Shown: positions 13,552 to 19,471 of the stretch, one piece after another | Numbering within the stretch: the stretch's first letter is position 1 | Layout of the letters: each line of letters begins with the position of its first letter | DNA from: Clostridia bacterium | GTDB lineage: Bacteria; Bacillota; Clostridia; Oscillospirales; Acutalibacteraceae | Direction: 5' to 3' | Assembly (NCBI GenBank): GCA_017538005.1 | Contig: JAFYJR010000003.1 | Span: 1 to 19,471 of the forward strand | DNA: 19,471 bases | Made by a program: the position numbers and the translations under genes | Notes under the pieces: model-generated | The model's input: only the letters and a program-made list of their open reading frames with translations | The model's database searches: none | Told to the model about the DNA's origin: nothing

Positions 13552-15759
13552 TTATTCTACACCTCTGTAGTACAGGCCGCGGGTGAAGTCGCCCTGCGGC
13601 TCTTTTTCGTCTCTGAAAGCGGCAAGGACTTTCGCGACTTCTTCCGGGGATTCGACTGTGAAATAAAGGAGCTGGAAGTCGAGGCTGCGAAGATCCTGCT
13701 GTTTATCCGCGAGGTATATGGGACGTGAATTTAAGATTTCAGACGCGCGGCCGGCGTTCGGCTCGCAGGTCACCGGGAAATGAATGCCCTTGCGGTCGGT
13801 GAGGCAGAGGCTGCTGCCGCAGGCTCTGCAGTTGCGGCCGTTCTTTACGGGGCAGTTTCGTACCAGCATGAGCGGTGTCCTGCCGTACGCCACGATGCCG
13901 CGCGGGAGTGATGCGCGGAGAGCACTGATTTTTGAGAGTTCAAGCTCGGTTGAGACTACAATCGAGTGCAGGCGCATGTCCTTGTACTCCGCCACGGCAA
14001 AGCTGTTGTATGCGTTGAGCGTGGGTCCGCCCATAACCTGGAAGCCCTGCTTTCGCGCAAGTATTATGCCGTCTAAAGTGCCGCAGTAGGCGAAACTCGC
14101 GCCCTGCGCCTTGGCCTCTTTCAGCTTCTTCCTGACATCGCGCGGTGAGCCGTAGAGGGCTCTGGGTACCTCCACACCGAAGGGAAGACCGAGTTTCTTT
14201 ACCCGTGAGTATTTGTCCTCCGTCGTGAAGAGGGGAATGATTATTGAGGTCACGCTGTAGCCGTGATCGCTCACGAATTCATCGAAGTTTTTCGGAATCT
14301 GATCAACAGATGAAAACCGGGCAATGGAGTTCGGCCTAATGCAGGTGGGATCGTTCTTTTTCCAGACGATTGAGTGAGTGGAGAGTTCCAGAAGGGAAGT
14401 CTTTGTGAAGTCCTCAACCGGAATTTTGTATTCGGAGAAATATGTGGGTTTTTCGTATCCCGAGGCAAGTTTCTTCTCGAGTGACTCTAGAACCTGCCGT
14501 CTGATGCCGTTTATTTCCGATATCGGTATGTTTATGTCTTCGTCAACTTTTATGTCTGTTGCCTGAACTTTAAAAGGCGTGCCGCCCGTCTTGTGAAGCT
14601 GTTCTTTTATCTTTGAAACTTCCGTGGCATGGTGTTGCGCCTTCTGCACTTTGTACGCGCTCGTTACAAATGTGTTGACTTTGCCCGTACTTGCGGATGC
14701 CATTAGGGGCTTGTGCAGTTCTCCGGTCAGCGAGACGGAAATCGGTATGGTCTGCGGCTCATGCTCGTAGAGTCTCGCAAGTTCTTTCAGGACAGGAGCC
14801 GCGGAGGTAACATCTTCTTTTGTGCGTGTTCCGAACATAGAGCGGCCGAGTTTTTCTGCGTAGTAGCCTTCGGTGAAACCGGAGCGGGAAAAGACTGCGC
14901 GGAGCTGTTCCTGAAGTCGTTTTTCATTTTCGGTCTTTATACCAGAGTAGTCGACGAGGTCGCCGGTGCGCTTCTCTTTTGAGGCACGGTCGAGCGTCGC
15001 CCGACAGACGGAAACCGCCGCGGCGACATATTCCGGCCGCTTCATGCGGCCTTCAATTTTGAAAGAGGTTATGCCGAGTTCCGCCAGTTCCGGCAAGTGG
15101 TCCGTAAGCGACAGGTCTTTCAGAGAGAGGTCAAAACCCGTGCCGCCGGGCGCCGCGAAAGGCAGACGGCAGGGCTGTGCGCAGAGGCCTCTGTTGCCTG
15201 ATCTGCCGCCGAGCATTCCAGAGAGATAGCACTGTCCGGAGACGGACATGCAAAGAGCACCATGCACGAACATCTCGAGTTCGAGCGTGGTGTTCTCTCT
15301 GATTTCCTTTATTTCGGCAAGACTCAGTTCCCGCGGCAGGACCGCGCGGCGGAAACCGAGCTGTTCAAGTCTGTTGAAGCCGTCGGCCGTCATGACACTC
15401 ATCTGTGTAGAGGCGTGGAGCGGCATATCCGGCGCCACTTCCTTTACAAGTCTCGCGACGCCGAGGTCCTGAATAATCAAAGCGTCCACGCCGATGGCGC
15501 AGACGCTCTTTAAAAGTTCAAGCATGGATGAAACTTCGGCGTCGCTCACCAGGGTGTTCAGCGTAAGGTAAACCTTTACTCCGCGGATATGGCAGTAGTC
15601 AACTGCTTCTTTGAGTTCTTTTTCCGTGAAGTTGTCGGCGTGTCTTCTCGCGTTGAAGTCGCCGGCGCCCAGGTAAACCGCGTTTGCACCGCATCTGACG
15701 GCAGCGACAAGGGAGTCAAAACTGCCGGCAGGAGCCAAAATTTCAACCGGTTTTGTCAT
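13552..15759 (-). CDS. U32 family protein with DUF3656-like region, probable RNA hydroxylation enzyme
   Basis: A 735-residue long-form U32 protein. The N-terminal barrel (about 3-260) has EILAPAGSFDSLVAAVRCGANAVYLG and the signature ELEMFVHGALCMSVSGQCYLS. Cys170, Cys177, Cys193 and Cys197 lie in the typical cluster region. A middle segment (about 340-470) would correspond to the DUF3656 region. The C-terminal part resembles a second U32-like half and has further cysteines at 636, 644, 647, 652 and 665. Although named peptidases, characterised relatives (RlhA, TrhP) support 5-hydroxylation of cytidine or uridine in 23S rRNA or tRNA with prephenate metabolism. RlhA is the nearest by architecture; this is inference. 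The ATG is five bases after zapA, with no clear ribosome site, so coupling to zapA is likely. Confidence 0.92.
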   Translation of the reverse strand: MTKPVEILAPAGSFDSLVAAVRCGANAVYLGAGDFNARRHADNFTEKELKEAVDYCHIRGVKVYLTLNTLVSDAEVSSMLELLKSVCAIGVDALIIQDLGVARLVKEVAPDMPLHASTQMSVMTADGFNRLEQLGFRRAVLPRELSLAEIKEIRENTTLELEMFVHGALCMSVSGQCYLSGMLGGRSGNRGLCAQPCRLPFAAPGGTGFDLSLKDLSLTDHLPELAELGITSFKIEGRMKRPEYVAAAVSVCRATLDRASKEKRTGDLVDYSGIKTENEKRLQEQLRAVFSRSGFTEGYYAEKLGRSMFGTRTKEDVTSAAPVLKELARLYEHEPQTIPISVSLTGELHKPLMASASTGKVNTFVTSAYKVQKAQHHATEVSKIKEQLHKTGGTPFKVQATDIKVDEDINIPISEINGIRRQVLESLEKKLASGYEKPTYFSEYKIPVEDFTKTSLLELSTHSIVWKKNDPTCIRPNSIARFSSVDQIPKNFDEFVSDHGYSVTSIIIPLFTTEDKYSRVKKLGLPFGVEVPRALYGSPRDVRKKLKEAKAQGASFAYCGTLDGIILARKQGFQVMGGPTLNAYNSFAVAEYKDMRLHSIVVSTELELSKISALRASLPRGIVAYGRTPLMLVRNCPVKNGRNCRACGSSLCLTDRKGIHFPVTCEPNAGRASEILNSRPIYLADKQQDLRSLDFQLLYFTVESPEEVAKVLAAFRDEKEPQGDFTRGLYYRGVE

Positions 15760-15764
15760 ACGAA

Positions 15765-16118
15765 TCAGAATGTTTTCATGGAGCCGCCGCGAAGAGAACC
15801 GAGCTCTTTCTCAAGACGCTCAACATCGCGCTTTGCGACTTCCGCTTCCATCTTATAGCGGGCTGAATCCTCGAGATACTCTTTTATCTGGGCACGGAGA
15901 TTGTCAGCAGTGTCTGTGGCTTTCTTTGCCGTGTCAGCGTAGTCGAGTGATGCCAGGATAGCGGCCTGTGTGATGGAGAGACGTGAATTCTCATGAACTA
16001 TCTTCGTGAGTCTCTCATCAAGTCCGTTCGCAAGCTCGAGAACATATTTCGGATCATCTTCGGTAGAGATGTAGTAGTCGCTTCCGCAGATAGAAACTTT
16101 CACTTTGTTCTTTTCCAT
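15765..16118 (-). CDS. zapA: Cell division protein ZapA
   Basis: A 117-residue FtsZ-associated protein that bundles FtsZ filaments at the division site. The N-terminal globular part has the family pattern VSICGSDYYISTEDDPKYV and LANGLDERL. Residues about 60-108 form a heptad-rich helix (AAILASLDYADTAKKATD, then an E/K/R-rich stretch) expected to make the dimer/tetramer coiled coil. Length is typical. The ATG has GAGGGG nine bases upstream. It is the first gene of a pair with the U32 protein, a neighbourhood I recall as common in Clostridia. An extended -10 promoter lies just upstream. Confidence 0.92.
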   Translation of the reverse strand: MEKNKVKVSICGSDYYISTEDDPKYVLELANGLDERLTKIVHENSRLSITQAAILASLDYADTAKKATDTADNLRAQIKEYLEDSARYKMEAEVAKRDVERLEKELGSLRGGSMKTF

Positions 16119-16151
16119 ATCTAAAACCCCTCTGTTAATAATAAGCTAAAT

Positions 16152-16163
16152 AAAATTATAGCA
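16152..16163 (-). promoter_or_regulatory. Extended -10 promoter for zapA-U32
   Basis: On the minus strand the TATAAT at 16155-16160 is preceded by TGC, the TGnTATAAT extended -10 form, 36 bases from the zapA start. No good -35 is present, which the extended -10 could compensate for. No terminator is seen between the GH13 stop and this site, so read-through from the glucan genes is also possible. Confidence 0.6.
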
Positions 16164-16186
16164 TAAGGCACTTTTTAAATAAAGAG

Positions 16187-18118
16187 TTAAATTTTGGCGC
16201 CCGCGCGATACTGCTTCTTTATGACGGGTACGTTTTCAAGAAGCGCGAAGCCGCGCGCCGGAATTTTTACGACACCTGCGTCGACATCGGTGCCTTCGCT
16301 TGAGAAGATCTCCGAGACATCGGTCATATAAGGCGGCAGGGTGTAATTTACGTCATCATCGCCGCGATTTACCAAAACGACGACTGAAAAACTTGTGTTG
16401 TAAATATCGGTTTTGCGGCGCTCGTAGCAGATGACGCCGTCGGCGGCGGAGACGGGCACGAAGTCCGCGTCGGCAAAGACATAGGATTTATGTCTTCGGA
16501 CATCACCGAGTTTTCTGAAGAAGGCGAGGAGGTCCTCGTCTTTGTTCTTCCAGGGGAAACTGCCCCTGTTGAAGGGGTCCTTTCCGCCTTCCATACCGAC
16601 CTCGTCGCCGTAGTAGAGAGACGGGAAGCCGGGCAGGGTGTACTGCATTACCGAGGCGATTTTAAGAAGTTCGACCGCGCGCTCACGCTCGGCTTTGCCG
16701 AGTCTGAGTCTCGCCTGCTCGGCGCGCGACATGCCTTCACAGTCAACGCCGGCAAGGCGCGTCAGGATGCGGATGGTGTCGTGGGTGCCGAGAGGATTCA
16801 TGAGCGAGTCGACAATCTGTTTCGGATAGTTTTCCGTGATGGTGAGAATCTGCTCGAAGAAATCCTCGGCGTTGTCTTCCGCGACAAAGTCGAGAATGGC
16901 TTTCCTGAACGGATAGTTCATAACGGAATCAAGTTCGCTTCCGAGCAGGTATTTGCGGCGTATGCCGTAAGCAGTCTTGTTTGACGCGTCTTCCCAGACT
17001 TCGCCGAGTAAGAGCGCGTCCGGTTTTACGGCTTTTATGCGGTGGCGTATGGCGGCGATAAACTCGTCCGGAAGCTCGTCGGCCACGTCGAGGCGCCAGC
17101 CGTCCGCTCCGAGTTTCAGCCATTTTTCAACGACGCCGCCGGCACCCGCGATAAAGTTGACATAGGACGGAGTTGTCTCGACAACTTCGGGAAGGAGCGG
17201 GATGCCCCACCAGGATTTGTAGTCGTTCGGCCAGTTGTCAAACTTGTACCATGAGAAGTAGGGTGATTCCTTGGACTGGTACGCGCCGACAGATGAGTAG
17301 TGGCCGTATTTGTTGAAATATATACTGTCGTCACCCGTGTGCGAGAACACGCCGTCGATTATTACTTTCATACCGAGGTGGTGAGCCTGCGTGCAGAGGT
17401 CGATAAAATCTTCTTCTTTTCCGAGTATCGGGTCGATGGTGTTGTAGTCGGCCGTGTTGTATCTGTGGTTTGAGTGTGCCTCAAATATGGGATTTAAGTA
17501 AATAATATCAACGCCCAGCGAGGCAATGTAGGGGAGTTCGGATTCGATGCCTTTGAGGTCGCCTCCGAAATAATCCGTGTTCCAGAGACCGGTCTTGCTG
17601 TCCGCCTCCCATTCGGGGACGGAGTTCCAGCCGACAAGTTTGCTGTCTTTCGGCATCATTCTGGTCTTGCCGGAATTTTTGAAGCGGTCCGGGAAGATCT
17701 GGTACATTATGCCGCCCTTCCACTTGTCGGCGACAACCTGCTCGCCTGAGTAGACGGTGAGCTGCCATTTGTCTTCCTCGGCGTCAACATATCCTGTTCC
17801 GTATCTGCCTTTGTAGAGGCGGTGTGTGAAACCGCCGCAGGAGAATTCGAAACTGTACCAGAAAAGACCGGGAAAGTTGGGCGTGTACGGGAGTTCCCAG
17901 AAAACGGAACCGATATGGGTTTCGTTTGTTTTCCTGAAATCGAAGCGCTGTGTGTGGGCGCCGTCCGCGTCCATGACGACCATGGCGGCGGATTCTATGG
18001 GCAAGACGCCGTATTCTTCGGGGAGAAGAAGACGGAATACCACAGTCTCACCCACGGCGACGGCGCCGTAGATGCTCTTGTAAGCTTTATCTCGGGAATT
18101 GTAGATATGCTCGGGCAT
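16187..18118 (-). CDS. GH13 alpha-glucan hydrolase (neopullulanase/cyclomaltodextrinase-like)
   Basis: A 643-residue glycoside hydrolase family 13 enzyme without a signal peptide, so probably cytoplasmic. Residues about 1-125 are a beta-rich N-terminal domain of the kind in neopullulanases. The barrel starts near WKGGIMYQIFPDRF (133-146). The four conserved regions are intact: DGVFSH (255-260), GWRLDVADE (340-348, nucleophile Asp344), GEVWE (372-376, acid/base Glu373) and GTHDT (444-448, with His446 and Asp447). It should cleave alpha-1,4 and perhaps alpha-1,6 bonds in malto-oligosaccharides. The ATG has a GGGAGG ribosome site and lies 20 bases after glgP, so the two act together on storage or imported glucan. 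The exact subfamily is uncertain. Confidence 0.93.
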   Translation of the reverse strand: MPEHIYNSRDKAYKSIYGAVAVGETVVFRLLLPEEYGVLPIESAAMVVMDADGAHTQRFDFRKTNETHIGSVFWELPYTPNFPGLFWYSFEFSCGGFTHRLYKGRYGTGYVDAEEDKWQLTVYSGEQVVADKWKGGIMYQIFPDRFKNSGKTRMMPKDSKLVGWNSVPEWEADSKTGLWNTDYFGGDLKGIESELPYIASLGVDIIYLNPIFEAHSNHRYNTADYNTIDPILGKEEDFIDLCTQAHHLGMKVIIDGVFSHTGDDSIYFNKYGHYSSVGAYQSKESPYFSWYKFDNWPNDYKSWWGIPLLPEVVETTPSYVNFIAGAGGVVEKWLKLGADGWRLDVADELPDEFIAAIRHRIKAVKPDALLLGEVWEDASNKTAYGIRRKYLLGSELDSVMNYPFRKAILDFVAEDNAEDFFEQILTITENYPKQIVDSLMNPLGTHDTIRILTRLAGVDCEGMSRAEQARLRLGKAERERAVELLKIASVMQYTLPGFPSLYYGDEVGMEGGKDPFNRGSFPWKNKDEDLLAFFRKLGDVRRHKSYVFADADFVPVSAADGVICYERRKTDIYNTSFSVVVLVNRGDDDVNYTLPPYMTDVSEIFSSEGTDVDAGVVKIPARGFALLENVPVIKKQYRAGAKI

Positions 18119-18138
18119 GGGCTTCCCTCCCGGAAAAA

Positions 18139-19471
18139 TTATTTTACGGGTCTGACATGCCAGATGTTCTCGGCGTACTCAGCTATGGCTCTGTCCGCGG
18201 CGAAAATGCCGGCGCCGGCCGTATTCATAAGAGACATACGGGCCCAGAGCATCTTGTCCTTGTACGCGTCCATCATGGCTTTGCGTGTAGCGTGATAGTC
18301 GGTGAAATCAGCCATTACCATATAGGGATCAAGATGGATGACATTTGCTATCTCGGGGAACGCGACACCGTTTACGCCTTTGTTGATGAAGTCAATTACG
18401 CGGCGTATCTGGGGGTTCTGGTTGTAGTAGCCGTAGGGGTCATAGTGTGACTGAAGTTCAGCGACTTCCGGTGTTCTCATACCGAAGATGAAGATGTTGT
18501 CGTCGCCTACGGCGTCGTGAATCTCAACATTCGCGCCGTCGAGAGTGCCTATTGTTACGGCGCCGTTTATCATGAGCTTCATGTTGCCGGTACCGGAAGC
18601 TTCGGTACCCGCGAGCGAAATCTGCTCGCTTATGTCGGCTGCCGGCATGAGGTGCTCGGCCAGGGAGACGTTATAGTCCTCGAGATAGACAATCTTTATC
18701 TTGCCCTTTATGTCCGGGTCGTTGTTTACGACCTCGGCGAGGTTGCAGATAAAGCTGATTATCTTCTTGGCCATAAAGTAGCCGGCAGCGGCCTTCGCGC
18801 CGAAGATATAGGTTCTCGGCGTGAAGTCTTTTTTCGGATTATCCTTGAGTTCAAGGTAGTTGAGTACTATGTCGAGCGCGTTTAAGAGCTGGCGCTTGTA
18901 CTCGTGGAGACGCTTGACCTGGACGTCGAATACCGAGTTCGGGTCTATGTCTATACCCTGTGTCTCCTTGATGTATTTCGCGAAAGCGACTTTGTTTTCG
19001 TATTTTATCTCGGCAAAACGGGTGAGAACCTTCTCGTCGTCGGCATATTTCTTAAGTTTTTCAAGTTCCATGCCGTTATAGACGAAGTTTTTGCCGATGA
19101 GTTTCGCGATGTAGTCAGTAAGCTCGGGGTTTGACTGGCAGAGCCAGCGCCTGTGGGCTATGCCGTTGGTGACATTTGTGAACTTCTTCGGAGTGAGTTT
19201 GTAGAAGTCATGGAAGATAGTGTCCTTCAGAATCTCACTGTGAAGGGCGGAAACGCCGTTGACTGTATGGCATACCGCCACGCAGAGGTTTGCCATGCGG
19301 ACGATGCCGTTTGAGCAGATGGCCATGTTATCCACTTTTTCGGAGTCATGGTAGATGTCCCAGACGAAGGAGCGATAGCGGTTGTCTATCTCCTTGATAA
19401 TCTGGTAGATACGCGGAACGAGGGTTATCATGATGTCCTCGGGCCAGCACTCGAGGGCCTCTTTCATAACC
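18139..19471 (-). CDS. glgP: Glycogen/alpha-glucan phosphorylase, C-terminal part
   Basis: The C-terminal 443 or so residues of a GT35 phosphorylase that releases glucose-1-phosphate from alpha-1,4 glucan; the 5' part lies beyond the window edge, since the frame continues upstream of the Met at 19467. Recognisable elements are DVQVKRLHEYKRQLLNAL, YNVSLAEHLMPAADISEQIS and EASGTGNMKLMINGAVTIGT, which holds the lysine that binds pyridoxal phosphate, followed by LDGANVEI. The end (NIWHVRPVK) is complete. About half of the usual ~800 residues is present. It precedes the GH13 gene by 20 bases, suggesting a shared transcript for debranching/hydrolysis and phosphorolysis of glucan. Confidence 0.96.
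   Translation of the reverse strand, partial: VMKEALECWPEDIMITLVPRIYQIIKEIDNRYRSFVWDIYHDSEKVDNMAICSNGIVRMANLCVAVCHTVNGVSALHSEILKDTIFHDFYKLTPKKFTNVTNGIAHRRWLCQSNPELTDYIAKLIGKNFVYNGMELEKLKKYADDEKVLTRFAEIKYENKVAFAKYIKETQGIDIDPNSVFDVQVKRLHEYKRQLLNALDIVLNYLELKDNPKKDFTPRTYIFGAKAAAGYFMAKKIISFICNLAEVVNNDPDIKGKIKIVYLEDYNVSLAEHLMPAADISEQISLAGTEASGTGNMKLMINGAVTIGTLDGANVEIHDAVGDDNIFIFGMRTPEVAELQSHYDPYGYYNQNPQIRRVIDFINKGVNGVAFPEIANVIHLDPYMVMADFTDYHATRKAMMDAYKDKMLWARMSLMNTAGAGIFAADRAIAEYAENIWHVRPVK

Noticed and set aside
16490..16984. 164-codon + strand frame opposite the GH13 gene
   Set aside because: Antisense to a GH13 enzyme with all conserved regions; no start signal or domain.
17822..18295. 157-codon + strand frame spanning the GH13/glgP junction
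   Set aside because: Covers the ends of two real genes and their ribosome site on the other strand; nothing recognisable.

Overview
The window looks like a gene-dense chromosomal segment of a gut-type Clostridia bacterium, probably in the Oscillospiraceae/Ruminococcaceae. This is inferred from the mix of genes: the MEP isoprenoid pathway, an indolepyruvate:ferredoxin oxidoreductase, class B sortase, a DUF1846 protein, PlsY, a zapA-U32 pair, glycogen phosphorylase with a GH13 enzyme, and a Thr-rich surface protein of the kind common in ruminococci. Nothing phage-, plasmid- or transposon-like is visible and no reading frame appears broken.

Layout: the 3' end of iorB (+, 1-246) converges on the ispE-adh pair (-, 309-2471) at a bidirectional terminator. 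A divergent promoter region (2472-2605) then starts a four-gene + strand unit: a small Thr-rich surface protein with one BspA-like repeat, a CLC anion transporter resembling the fluoride-exporting branch, a MATE transporter and plsY. It ends at a second bidirectional terminator (6584-6605). From the other side comes a tight six-gene - strand unit (12455 down to 6616): lipoprotein, YmfI-like SDR reductase, dut, an NhaC-family antiporter, class B sortase and DUF1846. Divergent from its promoter is a tRNA-Thr(CGT), followed 30 bases later on the same strand by a small protein with two PAS-like halves and no output domain. A third convergent terminator (13523-13550) separates it from zapA and a long U32 protein (- strand). 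The right end is a glucan-degradation pair, a GH13 alpha-glucan hydrolase behind a phosphorylase that is cut by the window edge.

How the genes work together: the right end breaks down storage glucan. ispE and plsY feed isoprenoid and phospholipid synthesis. The six-gene unit mixes a housekeeping nucleotide enzyme (dut), a probable EF-P modification enzyme, ion antiport and envelope functions, so co-expression rather than a single pathway is the likely link. The U32 protein is probably an RNA hydroxylation enzyme rather than a peptidase.

Most of the window is ordinary core genome. The parts worth a second look are the orphan tandem PAS-like protein sharing a transcript with a tRNA, the fluoride-type features of the CLC protein, the possible degenerate sorting signal on the Thr-rich protein in a window that also encodes a sortase, and the srtB-DUF1846 coupling.
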